A stretch of DNA of 64,000 nt from Virgibacillus chiguensis. GTDB lineage: Bacteria; Bacillota; Bacilli; Bacillales; Amphibacillaceae. The translations under genes were made by a program, and so were the position numbers. The stretch's first letter is position 1. The number at the start of each line of letters is the position of its first letter. Below the pieces are notes generated by a model. That model saw only the letters and a program-made list of their open reading frames with translations. It was not told the DNA's origin and did not search any database. The DNA lies in assembly GCF_900129865.1 (NCBI RefSeq), contig NZ_FQXD01000002.1, positions 62,001 to 126,000 on the forward strand, written 5' to 3'. This document shows positions 11,144 through 20,506 of the stretch, piece after piece.

Positions 11144-12028
11144 TTATTTTTTGATTTGACTCATCACTTCATCTGCAAAGTTCTCTTCACGTTTTTCCAT
11201 TCCTTCGCCTACTTCATAACGTGCAAAAGTTTTCACCGTTGCTCCTTTATCCGCAACGAACTTTTTCACTTTTTGGTCTGGATCTTTTACAAAACTTTGC
11301 TCTAATAAACAAATTTCTTCAAAAAACTTGCCAAGACGACCTTCTACCATTTTTTCAACAATATGTTCTGGTTTACCTTCATTTAAAGCTTGGGCTTTTA
11401 ATACTTCACGCTCATGGTTTACTTCTTCTTCTGCAACATCATCACGAGAAATATAACGTGGATTTACAGCTGCAATATGCATCGATACATCTTTAGCAAC
11501 AGCTGTATCTGTAGTTCCTTCTAACAAGGTAAGCACGCCGATACGTCCACCCATGTGTAAATACTCACCAAACGCATCGTTATCCGTTTTCGTTACAATG
11601 GTAAAACGACGAAGGGATAATTTTTCACCAATTTTTGCAACAGCAGCTTTAATATGGTTTTCAACTGTTTCTCCAGTCGCTTCCATCGTTTGCTCTAGTG
11701 CTTGCTCTACGGTCTCTGGCTGGTGTTTTAACAAATGAGTTGCTAATGTAGATAATAAGTCTTTAAACTGGTCATTTTTTGTTACGAAATCTGTTTCACA
11801 GTTTACTTCTAGTAAAACAGCTGTATTACCATCTGCTTGAATGTACGCAGACCCTTCAGCAGCAATACGGTCAGCTTTCTTTGCAGCTTTAGACAGACCT
11901 TTCTCACGTAAGAAATCAACAGCAGCCTCTAAATTGCCATCTGTTTCCTGAAGTGCTTTTTTACAATCCATCATTCCTGCACCAGTTTTTTCACGTAATT
12001 CTTTAACCATTTTTGCAGTGATTGCCAT
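11144..12028 (-). CDS. tsf: Elongation factor Ts
   Basis: Guanine nucleotide exchange factor for EF-Tu. The 294 residues are full length. The N-terminal UBA-like domain holds [14 protein letters not shown]. The EF-Tu contact motif [10 protein letters not shown] lies near 80-90. Two core subdomains follow. It is the second gene of the rpsB operon, separated from rpsB by 97 bp that contain a terminator-like hairpin, which probably sets the S2:Ts ratio. Confidence 0.98.
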   Translation of the reverse strand: MAITAKMVKELREKTGAGMMDCKKALQETDGNLEAAVDFLREKGLSKAAKKADRIAAEGSAYIQADGNTAVLLEVNCETDFVTKNDQFKDLLSTLATHLLKHQPETVEQALEQTMEATGETVENHIKAAVAKIGEKLSLRRFTIVTKTDNDAFGEYLHMGGRIGVLTLLEGTTDTAVAKDVSMHIAAVNPRYISRDDVAEEEVNHEREVLKAQALNEGKPEHIVEKMVEGRLGKFFEEICLLEQSFVKDPDQKVKKFVADKGATVKTFARYEVGEGMEKREENFADEVMSQIKK

Positions 12029-12078
12029 TTGAAATCCTCCTTAAAATCATCGACTAATTCATATTTTCTTTTAAAAAA

Positions 12079-12109
12079 GGTGATAAAAGGCTCACATCCT
12101 CTTATCACC
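12079..12109 (-). terminator. Partial terminator between rpsB and tsf
   Basis: GGTGATAAGAGG and CCTTTTATCACC pair over 12 bp (one G-U) with a 7-base loop, followed by a run of six T on the minus strand. It lies between two genes that are co-transcribed in other bacteria, so it is probably leaky and reduces tsf expression relative to rpsB. Confidence 0.8.
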
Positions 12110-12125
12110 CTCACCTTTTCCTTCT

Positions 12126-12875
12126 TTACTCTTGTGCTGTTTCCTTTGCTTCTTCAGACGCTTGCTCTGATTCTGGAGCTTCATTCATTTCTTCGCCTTG
12201 TTTCACTTCTAAAATAGCATCTGCCATTTTGGAAGTCAAAAGTTTCACGGCACGAATCGCATCATCATTAGCAGGGATCACATAATCAATTTCATCTGGA
12301 TCACAGTTTGTGTCCACAATTCCGATAATCGGAATATTTAATTTATGAGCTTCAGCAATAGCAATTCGCTCTTTACGTGGGTCAATTACAAACAACGCAT
12401 CTGGAAGTTTATCCATTTCTTTAATTCCACCAAGGAACTTCACTAAGCGATCTTTTTCTTTTAGAAGATCAACAACTTCTTTCTTTGGTAGCACTTCAAA
12501 AGTTCCATCTTCTTCCATGCGCTCAATGTCTTTCAAACGATTAATGCGTTTACGAATGGTTTGAAAATTAGTAAGTGTTCCACCTAACCAACGTTGGTTA
12601 ACATAGTACATACCTGAACGAATGGCTTCGTCACGTACAGATTCTTGAGCTTGTTTTTTCGTACCAACGAACAAAACGGTTCCTCCGTCAGCAACAAGTT
12701 GTTTGACATAATTATACGCTTCATCAACCTTTTTCACCGTTTTTTGTAGATCGATGATGTAAATACCGTTACGTTCTGTAAAGATGTATTTTTTCATCTT
12801 TGGGTTCCAGCGACGAGTTTGGTGACCAAAATGTACACCAGCTTCGAGTAGCTGTTTCATTGAAATAGCTGACAT
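12126..12875 (-). CDS. rpsB: 30S ribosomal protein S2
   Basis: Small-subunit protein S2 on the back of the 30S head. The 249 residues contain the family stretches [17 protein letters not shown] near the start and [12 protein letters not shown] near 165-176. The extreme C-terminus is a Glu-rich tail, common in Bacillaceae. The ATG follows AGGAGG at good spacing. A good sigma-A promoter and a structured leader lie upstream (13028-13056 and 12921-12958). Confidence 0.98.
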   Translation of the reverse strand: MSAISMKQLLEAGVHFGHQTRRWNPKMKKYIFTERNGIYIIDLQKTVKKVDEAYNYVKQLVADGGTVLFVGTKKQAQESVRDEAIRSGMYYVNQRWLGGTLTNFQTIRKRINRLKDIERMEEDGTFEVLPKKEVVDLLKEKDRLVKFLGGIKEMDKLPDALFVIDPRKERIAIAEAHKLNIPIIGIVDTNCDPDEIDYVIPANDDAIRAVKLLTSKMADAILEVKQGEEMNEAPESEQASEEAKETAQE

Positions 12876-12920
12876 TATAAATTCCTCCTAATTGGTTTTT
12901 TCCTCCGTAATAGATCCTTT

Positions 12921-12958
12921 TTGTAAATAGACCAATTATTTTGGCACCTTATTTACAA
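12921..12958 (-). promoter_or_regulatory. Hairpin in the rpsB leader, candidate autoregulatory site
   Basis: TTGTAAATA and TATTTACAA form a perfect 9-bp outer stem. Inside, CCAA and TTGG form a second short stem separated by a small internal loop. It lies about 45-85 nt upstream of the rpsB start, inside the transcript expected from the promoter at 13028-13056. Ribosomal protein leaders are commonly autoregulatory; that this one binds S2 is an inference. Confidence 0.5.
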
Positions 12959-13027
12959 ATCCCTACACGTGTGTAATCGACATACTAGCACTTTTTAGTG
13001 CACAACATAATCTTCACACCACAAGAT

Positions 13028-13056
13028 AATATATCATAAGAAGGAAGAGGATTCAA
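13028..13056 (-). promoter_or_regulatory. Sigma-A promoter of rpsB
   Basis: On the minus strand TTGAAT, a 17-bp spacer and TATATT form a near-consensus vegetative promoter, about 150 bp upstream of the rpsB ATG. This predicts a leader of about 145 nt. Confidence 0.8.
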
Positions 13057-13406
13057 GTATTTTTATCGTACATAAGAAAATGCTCTTTTATGATGTCCAA
13101 AAAGCAGTATTTTTTCACTCTTTACAGACTAGCGCGGTACAGGTATGAGCTTACTCTACAAAGTAGGAATGCTTCATATAATAAAATGGTCAGTGAGTTT
13201 ATTCTTTTTTTGCAGGATAAGAAAATGACAACATGTTTGTGCAAGTCATGCTCCCAGATATGGAAGGTTTCATGAGTATTGCAGGATTATTTTCCCAACA
13301 GTGGGGTGCTTATTTGAAGTGCCCCTCCACATTAAAATTCAATAGGATGCCATATTCGATAAATAAAATAGTTTTAAGGTATATCTATAAATTCGCGTGT
13401 TGAAAG
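13057..13406. other. 350-bp gap between the SwrB-like gene and the rpsB promoter
   Basis: No supported gene. A 61-codon open frame on the plus strand (13090-13275) has no ribosome binding site or family resemblance. An inverted repeat around 13301-13327 (GGGGTGCTT/AAGTGCCCC) pairs best as plus-strand RNA because of two G-U pairs, and has no U tract on either side. No clear terminator for the flagellar operon is seen here. Confidence 0.5.
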
Positions 13407-13838
13407 CTATTTCGATGAATCAAGCTTTGCATTCTGTTGAAACTTAATTGTTAATGCTACTTCTGTTTTTCCACAATTTAATTGTCGAGCGATTTGTGAA
13501 GCTGTGTACCCTTGACTATGTAATTGTAATATTTTCGCTTGTAGTGAAGTTGTTATCTCATCTTGTTGTTCATTATTGTATGAATCGTCTTGTTCCTCTT
13601 TTTCGACTAGTTGTATTTGGTTCGTTTCCACATTTTCTCGTTTGTTTAATGTAACCAATTGCTGTTGTAAACGTATGTTCTCCTTTTTTATTTCATCAAT
13701 ATATTCTGCTAACAAAGCGTCAATTTCAGAAGTATCCAATTGTTGATTTGCATTCATTCGTTTATACAATTGAAAAATAACCGTGAAGGAAACCATATGT
13801 AATAAAAAACTGACCAATATTAATATAGATGTCACCAA
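13407..13838 (-). CDS. swrB: SwrB/YlxL-like membrane-anchored protein (DUF6115 type)
   Basis: In B. subtilis the gene after sigD encodes SwrB, which promotes flagellar basal-body completion and SigD activation. This 143-residue protein has the same layout. An N-terminal membrane anchor covers about 1-24, a polar, coiled-coil-prone middle with many Gln and Glu covers 25-95, and a C-terminal helix-turn-helix-like segment (YTASQIARQLNCGKTEV) lies near 113-130. The name rests on position and architecture, since SwrB sequences diverge strongly. It starts with TTG 7 bases after GGAGG; GTG one codon later is also possible. It overlaps nothing and starts 15 bp after the 97-residue hypothetical. Confidence 0.75.
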   Translation of the reverse strand: MVTSILILVSFLLHMVSFTVIFQLYKRMNANQQLDTSEIDALLAEYIDEIKKENIRLQQQLVTLNKRENVETNQIQLVEKEEQDDSYNNEQQDEITTSLQAKILQLHSQGYTASQIARQLNCGKTEVALTIKFQQNAKLDSSK

Positions 13839-13853
13839 TTGCTCACCTCCATT

Positions 13854-14147
13854 CTATCCGTTCACATCAATTTCTGTTCCCAAATAAGGATGTTCATTTA
13901 TGCTGACCTGTTGTTCCTTTTTATTTGCCTTCCGTTCTTTCATAGATGTTGTGTGTTGATCGCCCTTTACTGAGTCTGATTGATGTGTGCGATGTACCTG
14001 TTTCCTTTTTCGCTGTGCTTCCATTAATTGCTGCTGCGAAAGAGAAGTTTGATAAAGTTGACTTTGGTGAAGAAGTTGTTGTTGCATTTTACTTGCATCT
14101 AGAGAACGAGGAATCGCTACTTGCAATTCAATGGATTTCCATCCCAT
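13854..14147 (-). CDS. Hypothetical protein, 97 residues, in the flagellar operon
   Basis: I do not recognise a named family. The first 20 residues (start MGWKSIELQVAIPRSLDASK) look ordered. The rest is very rich in Gln, Lys, Arg and Ser and probably disordered or helical, with no membrane segment or cysteines. The ATG has a good GGAGTG site 8 bases upstream. It sits between the FapA-like gene and the SwrB-like gene, both in the tail of the fla/che operon, so a motility-related role is a reasonable guess from position only. Confidence 0.7.
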   Translation of the reverse strand: MGWKSIELQVAIPRSLDASKMQQQLLHQSQLYQTSLSQQQLMEAQRKRKQVHRTHQSDSVKGDQHTTSMKERKANKKEQQVSINEHPYLGTEIDVNG

Positions 14148-14269
14148 GTTATATCACTCCAGGTCATATATACATATATCCCTATAGAAGCCCCATTTGT
14201 AGCTTCAACTTTTAGTAACCAACCATGTATCCTTTTGAATTCGTTACATTTCTAGGTAACTGCTGAGAG

Positions 14270-15643
14270 TCAGGTTAAAGGAGAAGTAACAATTTCATTG
14301 TCTACTAGCTGCACTTTAACACCTTGATAATTCCCATTACTAATGCGGTAATATTTTCCGAATGCTACAACGACATTTGCGTGTAGATAGTTGCGGACTA
14401 CCAATGTCGCATCTTCCTCGTCTCCGAGATTTGTTGCCAATTGATTTAATAAGCGGTTTACCTCCGCTAAACGTTCTTTTGTTTTTTGTAACGAGTGCTT
14501 ATATCGAAGGAGCGTAATTTTTAGTTTAGAATCATTTTCTATCTGTTGTCCATTTAATTTTTTTTCTAGTAGAGCTAGCTTAGAAAGCGTGACCTCCAGT
14601 TTTTGCTTTTCGTCCAATAAATCCCTTTTTTCCTTCTCCGTTTTTTGATCTAGCCCAAACATAACTTCTGTTTTCACACCTACGCGATTTCCTACATCTT
14701 TTGCTTCTATCCTCTTTCCAACTGATAATATACCACCAATAATATTTCCTCTATGACAGATAACACGCTCACGTACTTTGCACTGGCTATGAAAAATAGA
14801 ATTTTCTACAAATAAGTCCTTCCCAGCAATAATGTTGCCTTGGTTCACATAACCAACATGTATATTTTCATCTGCTTGAATCGTTCCTGCCCCTTGCCCT
14901 GCGACGCCTTCTGCTACATAGATCGAACCACCAGCAAGCACTGTAGCTGCTTCCACCATCCCAAATATTTTGACATCTCCTTTTGCTGTAACTGTATAAC
15001 CAGCAGGGACATCACCACGAATAATGATAGTGCCGATAAAATCTATATTGCCCGTTTTCATAGATAATGTTTGATTTACTTCATATACTGGTTGGACTTG
15101 AATATACTTTCCGCGCCAGCTCAACTGCCCATCTATAGTAGCATAAAAACATTGATCAGCTTCCCGATAAACAACGTTCTTGCCTGCTTTTACAACAACT
15201 TTTTTGCCAGGATATGATGGAATAGTCGCTCCGCTTACGTCAAAACCCGCTTCACCATCTGTAGGTGCAATAAGGGTTGCGATTTTTTCCCCTTTTTTCA
15301 CCGATGGTATTTGCATAATGTCTCGAAAATCCTGCTTTTTTTCCCAAGCATTATCAGGATTAAAGTCAGAGATATATTGCAATTGACCATCTTTGCCATG
15401 GACTGGTTTTTTTCCTTTAGCAATTGTAATTGGATAAGTAACTTTTGATGTATCGTTGACGATTGAAAAGATCGTTTCTTCCAAAATTCCATTGGTAACG
15501 TTATTTTTTTGTAGAAATGCTATCACATCTGATTTCGTCATTTGTAGTGTTGTAAAATCTTCTTCCTGTTCGCTTACGTCTATTTCTGCTAACATTTTAT
15601 CCTGGGAGACGTTAACTTTAAATATATTTTCTAATAATTTCAT
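14270..15643 (-). CDS. FapA-family DUF342 protein (polymer-type beta-helix)
   Basis: Member of the DUF342/FapA family, whose B. subtilis relatives are cytoplasmic proteins of uncertain role. The N-terminal part (about 1-130) is followed by a right-handed beta-helix-like region of short Gly/Val repeats (GNIDFIGTIIIRGDV, VKIFGMVEAATVLAGGSIYV, about 195-320). A coiled coil of about 345-415 and a short C-terminal beta domain complete it. The longest open frame begins 18 codons earlier, but the ATG at 15641-15643 has a strong GGGAGGGTG site and gives 457 residues. It directly follows sigD, so it is probably expressed with motility genes. Confidence 0.85.
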   Translation of the reverse strand: MKLLENIFKVNVSQDKMLAEIDVSEQEEDFTTLQMTKSDVIAFLQKNNVTNGILEETIFSIVNDTSKVTYPITIAKGKKPVHGKDGQLQYISDFNPDNAWEKKQDFRDIMQIPSVKKGEKIATLIAPTDGEAGFDVSGATIPSYPGKKVVVKAGKNVVYREADQCFYATIDGQLSWRGKYIQVQPVYEVNQTLSMKTGNIDFIGTIIIRGDVPAGYTVTAKGDVKIFGMVEAATVLAGGSIYVAEGVAGQGAGTIQADENIHVGYVNQGNIIAGKDLFVENSIFHSQCKVRERVICHRGNIIGGILSVGKRIEAKDVGNRVGVKTEVMFGLDQKTEKEKRDLLDEKQKLEVTLSKLALLEKKLNGQQIENDSKLKITLLRYKHSLQKTKERLAEVNRLLNQLATNLGDEEDATLVVRNYLHANVVVAFGKYYRISNGNYQGVKVQLVDNEIVTSPLT

Positions 15644-15806
15644 TCCCGCACCCTCCCTAATAAATAATTTTTGATTTTTAAAAAAGGTGATACACATCCG
15701 TCACTTTCTTTTTTGTATCTCATCTTTGTTAGTGTATGCGCAAGTCGGATTCCATTTTATTTTATAAAGAAAAAGTAGTTAAAAAGGTATGCTTCATGCA
15801 AACAAA

Positions 15807-16586
15807 CTAAGATATAGCTTGCAGTTTCTTTAAGATCGTGTTCAGCTTGGTAATCGATTTTTTATGAATTTGTGATATGCGAGACGTCGTCAGCCCTAAC
15901 ACTTCTCCTATTTCAGTTAATGTTAATTCCTCTTGATAAAATAAGCTGATTACTAATTGCTCATTCTCATTTAATTTTTTCATACTAGCTTTTAATTCTT
16001 CTTTTAGTTCATTTTGTACAACTTGATTTTCTGGAGCGACTGATTTAGTATCTGGAATGGAATAACCTATTCCTTCTTTAAGCTTTAGCTTCGGATCAGT
16101 AGGCTTTTCTTCAATGGAAAGAATATTAGCAAATAAAGAATCGTACATCGCCGTTTCCACTTCTTTAACCGTCATACCAGTATGCTTTGCAATTTCTTCC
16201 ACACTTGGTATTCTTTGATATTGCTGTTCTAATTGATTTGTTACGTGCTCAATCTTTTTTGTTTTTTCTCGTAAAGAACGGGGAAGCCAATCTTCTTTTC
16301 GAAGCCCATCAATAATCGCTCCTTTAATACGAAACGAAGCGTACGTATCGAATTTTAGTTGACGAGTGCGGTCAAACTTTTTTAATGCATCGTAAAGACC
16401 CATTAGTCCAAAACTTTTCACATCATCTTTCATTACATTATTTGGCAAATGGCTGGCGATTCTCTCCACATGAAAGTTAACCAAATACATATAATTTTCG
16501 ATTAGTTCATTTGCTGCTTCCATGCAATGGTTATTAAGCCAATCATCCCAAAGCTTCTGCTCATGCGGAGATGAAGTTGCTTTCAT
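15807..16586 (-). CDS. sigD: RNA polymerase sigma factor SigD (FliA/sigma-28)
   Basis: Directs transcription of late flagellar, chemotaxis and autolysin genes. It contains region 2 (about 35-105, with LMGLYDALKKFD), region 3, and region 4 with a helix-turn-helix at about 225-250 (LTEIGEVLGLTTSRISQIH). An upstream in-frame GTG exists, but the ATG at 16584-16586 is 8 bases from AAGGAG and gives 259 residues, as in the family. It is the last classical gene of the fla/che operon. A 269-bp gap separates it from cheD and contains an AT-rich hairpin (16709-16733), so extra regulation of sigD is possible. Confidence 0.97.
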   Translation of the reverse strand: MKATSSPHEQKLWDDWLNNHCMEAANELIENYMYLVNFHVERIASHLPNNVMKDDVKSFGLMGLYDALKKFDRTRQLKFDTYASFRIKGAIIDGLRKEDWLPRSLREKTKKIEHVTNQLEQQYQRIPSVEEIAKHTGMTVKEVETAMYDSLFANILSIEEKPTDPKLKLKEGIGYSIPDTKSVAPENQVVQNELKEELKASMKKLNENEQLVISLFYQEELTLTEIGEVLGLTTSRISQIHKKSITKLNTILKKLQAIS

Positions 16587-16708
16587 CTTTATCACTCCTT
16601 CTTACCATAGCTTCATCCGTCCTGTTACTATGCGATAATAAACGGACACTCCTATTGTCTTAAATTAAAAGTCCATCCATTAAGATAGCTTTTTGCTTTT
16701 TAGTAACT

Positions 16709-16733
16709 TTTATTGAAAAAAGTTACACTCTCT
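16709..16733 (-). repeat. AT-rich hairpin in the cheD-sigD gap
   Basis: GTAACTTTT and AAAAGTTAC pair around a short loop. It lies about 120 bp upstream of sigD, in a gap longer than most in this operon. No clear U tract or promoter was found, so a role in sigD expression is speculative. Confidence 0.4.
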
Positions 16734-16855
16734 TTACATATAAGCTCAAGTTTCTTAAAATAAGAAGTTCTTTATTTCGACAAGACGATTCTATTTTCGT
16801 TAAGTAGTATCATTTCTATAGATTATTCAGTCCATTATTGTAAACGGCCCTACAT

Positions 16856-17362
16856 TTAAATAAATGTTTCACCTTTATTTACCGTTCGCACTTTCAAAAG
16901 ACTTGTCTGTAGATCAAATTCTATCGTCCGTCCAGCGTTACCACCTGTATCAGATGCAAGAACAGGTATGGAAAGTTGCTTCAGTTTCTCCAAAACAGAT
17001 TCTACATTTCGTGGGCCAATTCGCATCATATCGGATCCCGACGAGAATTGAAACATTTGTGCCCCTCCAGCTACTTTAGCTTTTAATAGGTTACTTCTTG
17101 CCCCAAGACTAGATAATTGCTCCACCAAAAGTGGTATTGCTGTATCGGCATATTTATAGTGATTAAAATTGTTTTGTCTAGCTAATTTCGAATCTGGTAA
17201 TAGAACGTGTGCTAGCCCAGCTACTTTTTTTCTTTCATCATAGATAACAACACCTACACAGGAACCTAGCCCCGATGTTCGAATCGTATTAGGAGCTTTG
17301 GTTACCTTCAAATCTGCTATTCCAACTTTTACAACATGAGAGGAAGACATTAGCTTAGACAT
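16856..17362 (-). CDS. cheD: Chemoreceptor glutamine deamidase CheD
   Basis: Deamidates glutamines on chemoreceptors and activates the CheC phosphatase. The catalytic pair is visible: Cys35 in GLGSCVGVVIYD and His52 in GLAHVLLPDS. The 168 residues are full length. The ATG overlaps the cheC stop by 8 bp and has a GGAG site inside cheC, so translation is coupled. It is the final chemotaxis gene before sigD. Confidence 0.97.
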   Translation of the reverse strand: MSKLMSSSHVVKVGIADLKVTKAPNTIRTSGLGSCVGVVIYDERKKVAGLAHVLLPDSKLARQNNFNHYKYADTAIPLLVEQLSSLGARSNLLKAKVAGGAQMFQFSSGSDMMRIGPRNVESVLEKLKQLSIPVLASDTGGNAGRTIEFDLQTSLLKVRTVNKGETFI

Positions 17363-17981
17363 CGTTCGTAACTCCTAATGCTTTAAACAGTTTGGAAAAT
17401 GAATCAGGGTCAGGAATAAATAAAAAATTTCCTTTAATTTGGCTTACTTGATAAGATGAACTGATTTTTGCATCAATAATTAAGGCGTAGTCTGCTACTT
17501 GCGACACTTCTAGTAGTCCCACGGTCAATATTGCGCCAGCCATATCAATACTTAAATAAGGTACAGAAGGATGCATCGTAATATTGGTAAAGTCACCTAA
17601 AGCTGATAAATAAGCACCTGTTACGATGTTACCTGCTTCTTGAATGACGGAAATGGCTAGCTCATCATTAACATCTAAACGTAATGCATCATTATTCGTA
17701 ATTTCCTTAATTAAAGCTTCTGCCTCTTCTATAGAAAAGATGAAATATACAGTGCCAGGGGCATCTCCTTGAATGCGAAACAACAAGGCAACAACAACAG
17801 ACTCCGGACCGCCAATTCGTTCCATCATCTCGTCAAAACTAACAATGTTTACAGTAGGCACATCCATGTCTATTTTTCGATTTACTAATTTAGACATGGA
17901 TGTTGCAGCATTTCCAGCACCAATATTTCCTATTTCCCGTAGCGCATCTTTTTGCATTTGCGTTAACTTTGTTAGGTCCAT
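17355..17981 (-). CDS. cheC: CheY-P phosphatase CheC
   Basis: Dephosphorylates CheY-P and binds CheD, an adaptation route of Gram-positive chemotaxis. Two copies of the CYX-family phosphatase motif are present: LREIGNIGAGNAATS near 14-28 and VIQEAGNIVTGAYLSAL near 110-126, each with the Glu and Asn of the active site. The 208 residues are typical. It begins 10 bp after cheW and overlaps cheD by 8 bp. Confidence 0.97.
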   Translation of the reverse strand: MDLTKLTQMQKDALREIGNIGAGNAATSMSKLVNRKIDMDVPTVNIVSFDEMMERIGGPESVVVALLFRIQGDAPGTVYFIFSIEEAEALIKEITNNDALRLDVNDELAISVIQEAGNIVTGAYLSALGDFTNITMHPSVPYLSIDMAGAILTVGLLEVSQVADYALIIDAKISSSYQVSQIKGNFLFIPDPDSFSKLFKALGVTNDV

Positions 17982-17991
17982 AAGCCTGGCC

Positions 17992-18462
17992 TTACCCTTC
18001 CACTGACTTTAATTCTTCTATCTCTTCTTCTGTTAATACTTTTTGCATATTTAATAGAATAAGTAGGCGGTTTTCGAGCTTTGCTACTCCTTCAATATAT
18101 TTCGTATCAACGGTTCCTATCACTTCAGGAGTAGGCTCTATTTCAGATTCTGGGATATCAATAACATCATTAGCAGCGTCTACCACTAAGCCAACTTCCA
18201 TATTTTCCAAAATAACAATAATAATACGATTTGAATCGCTGTAAGGTGTTTCTTCCATCCCAAAACGTAAGCGTAGGTCAATAACCGGAGTTACAACTCC
18301 TCTTAAATTAATGACCCCTTTTACAAAATCAGCTGTTTGAGGAACTCTGGTAATTGGCATTAACCTTTCAATTGAGCTTACCTGCTGTACAGAAACCGCA
18401 TATTCTTCCTCACCAAGTTGAAATACAATGACCTTTCTATTTCCAGACATATTGTTTTCCAT
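17992..18462 (-). CDS. cheW: Chemotaxis coupling protein CheW
   Basis: Links receptors to the CheA kinase. The 156 residues form a single CheW domain (VIVFQLGEEEYAVSVQQV at the start, then VKGVINLRGVVTPVIDLR near 45-62). The ATG follows GGAGGG with 7-base spacing; a second ATG four codons later is less well placed. It lies between cheA (17-bp gap) and cheC, as in B. subtilis. Confidence 0.97.
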   Translation of the reverse strand: MENNMSGNRKVIVFQLGEEEYAVSVQQVSSIERLMPITRVPQTADFVKGVINLRGVVTPVIDLRLRFGMEETPYSDSNRIIIVILENMEVGLVVDAANDVIDIPESEIEPTPEVIGTVDTKYIEGVAKLENRLLILLNMQKVLTEEEIEELKSVEG

Positions 18463-18479
18463 CTACTATCCCTCCATTT

Positions 18480-20492
18480 TTATTTTACTAGCGCATTACT
18501 ATCAATAATCAAGGCTACTTCTCCATCACCGAGGATGGTAGCCCCAGAAATAGCGAATGTGTTGGTTAAATAATTGCCTAGCGATTTTAAGACGACTTCC
18601 TGTTGACCAATAAATGAATCTACGACAAGTCCTACCATTTTATTACCTTTCTTGACAATGACAATGGATAAGTATGAATCTTTATCTGCTTCTATCATTT
18701 GCTGCACGTTAAATATGTCATTTAAAAATGCTAATGGCACCACTTTGCCACGAAAATCAATTACTTTTGTATGATGTGCATGCATGACATCATCTTTATG
18801 GACAATTGCTGTCTCTATAATCGATGACAGCGGGATGGCATATTTTTCTTTCTGTAGCTCAATTAAAAGTACGGAAATAATGGATAATGTAAGTGGCAAT
18901 TGAATAGAAAAGACTGTTCCTTGCCCCTCTTTAGAATCGATCGCTATTTTTCCACCTAAAGATTCAATTGTATTTTTTACAACATCTAAACCAACACCTC
19001 GGCCAGAAATATCTGATACTTGATCAGCAGTTGAAAAACCACTGGACATAATTAATTCAAATACTTGCTGATCCGATAAAAGTTCCGCTTGTGATTCAGA
19101 TAAAACTCCTTTTGAAATTGCTTTCTTTATCACTTTATCCTTGTGAATGCCTGCACCATCGTCCACGATTTCGATAAACACATGGTTACCACTATGGTAG
19201 GCCTCAAGCTTTAATGTGCCATACTCAGGCTTCCCTTTATTTATTCTTTCTTCTTTTGATTCAATACCGTGATCAATTGCATTACGAATAAGATGAACTA
19301 ATGGGTCACCAATTTCATCAATTACCGTTCGATCTAATTCTGTATCAGCGCCAATAACTTCCACTTCAACTTGTTTATTTAACTCCCGAGCAACCTGTCG
19401 TATCATCCGCGGAAACCGATTAAACACTTGTTCAATTGGCACCATACGCATCGTCAAAATGATGGACTGAAGATCATTCGAAACACGCGACATATGTTCA
19501 ACTGTATCTTGCAAATCTTTATTATCTAATTCTGCAGCTAATTGCTCTAATCTCCCACGGTCAACAACTAATTCTTCAAATAAATTCATTAGTACGTCTA
19601 AACGATCAATATTTACGCGAATGGTTTTATTTGCTATTCCATTCGCATGTCGTTGTTTGCCTTGTTGTCCATCTTTAGGTTGCGGCTGTTCTTCAGATTT
19701 TTCTAACGTTTGCTCCGTTTCCTGAATCTGATCTACGTTAAAAGGAACAATGTGAACTGATTCAATTTCCGACACCTTTTCAATATTCGTTTGTATTATT
19801 TCTTTTTTATATTCAGAGATAAATAATACTGTAAACGTCTGATCAAATTGTTCTTCTTCCAATTCCGTTACAGACGGCTCAGATTTAATGATTTCACCAA
19901 GCTTTTCCAAAACTTCAAATATCATAAAGACACGAGCGCCTTTTAATAAACAATTTTGGTTTAGGGTAATAATAATTTCATAGTTTGTATATCCACGCTC
20001 TTTTGACTCTTGTAGAATAGTAAGCGCAAACTCGTCTACATTTTTCATTTGTGTGCCATTTGTTTTGGCTTGCTTTAAGGTATTTAGTGGTACACTATCT
20101 TGAGGCAATACGTCTCCTTGCTCTAAACTTTTCAATTGCTCAACAATATCCGTTACGTCTTTGCTCCCACTACCACCGGAAGCAACATCCTCTACCATTT
20201 CATGTAAATAATCAACTGCAGAAAACAAAATATCAATCATTTCTGATTGAACGTTTAGCCGTCCTTCTTTGATGCCATCAAAAACGTTTTCTAACTTATG
20301 CGTAAGATTAGCTAAATCTTGGTACCCCATCGTCGCTGACATGCCTTTTAGTGTATGGGCTGCTCGGAAAATTTCTTCAATGATTGCCTTTTCTTGCGGG
20401 TTTTTCTCTAGCGCTAGTAACTGGTTATACAAAACTTCCAAATGTTCGTTGCTCTCATCTATAAAGACAGTTAAATATCCAGAAGTATCCAA
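18480..20492 (-). CDS. cheA: Chemotaxis histidine kinase CheA
   Basis: Autophosphorylates on a histidine and passes phosphate to CheY and CheB. The domains run in order: P1 with AAHTLKG, giving His46; a P2-like CheY/CheB-docking region around 155-250; a dimerisation helix pair; the HATPase domain with the N box LVHLIRNAIDHG and the G boxes DDGAGI and GRGVGLDV; and a C-terminal CheW-like P5. The 670 residues match the Bacillus length. It starts with ATG 14 bp after cheB. Confidence 0.98.
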   Translation of the reverse strand: MDTSGYLTVFIDESNEHLEVLYNQLLALEKNPQEKAIIEEIFRAAHTLKGMSATMGYQDLANLTHKLENVFDGIKEGRLNVQSEMIDILFSAVDYLHEMVEDVASGGSGSKDVTDIVEQLKSLEQGDVLPQDSVPLNTLKQAKTNGTQMKNVDEFALTILQESKERGYTNYEIIITLNQNCLLKGARVFMIFEVLEKLGEIIKSEPSVTELEEEQFDQTFTVLFISEYKKEIIQTNIEKVSEIESVHIVPFNVDQIQETEQTLEKSEEQPQPKDGQQGKQRHANGIANKTIRVNIDRLDVLMNLFEELVVDRGRLEQLAAELDNKDLQDTVEHMSRVSNDLQSIILTMRMVPIEQVFNRFPRMIRQVARELNKQVEVEVIGADTELDRTVIDEIGDPLVHLIRNAIDHGIESKEERINKGKPEYGTLKLEAYHSGNHVFIEIVDDGAGIHKDKVIKKAISKGVLSESQAELLSDQQVFELIMSSGFSTADQVSDISGRGVGLDVVKNTIESLGGKIAIDSKEGQGTVFSIQLPLTLSIISVLLIELQKEKYAIPLSSIIETAIVHKDDVMHAHHTKVIDFRGKVVPLAFLNDIFNVQQMIEADKDSYLSIVIVKKGNKMVGLVVDSFIGQQEVVLKSLGNYLTNTFAISGATILGDGEVALIIDSNALVK

Positions 20493-20506
20493 CTCTATCC
20501 CTCCAA

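Noticed and set aside
13090-13275. Plus-strand open frame of 61 codons in the gap before rpsB
   Set aside because: No ribosome binding site, no recognisable family, and it lies over the rpsB promoter region; treated as chance.
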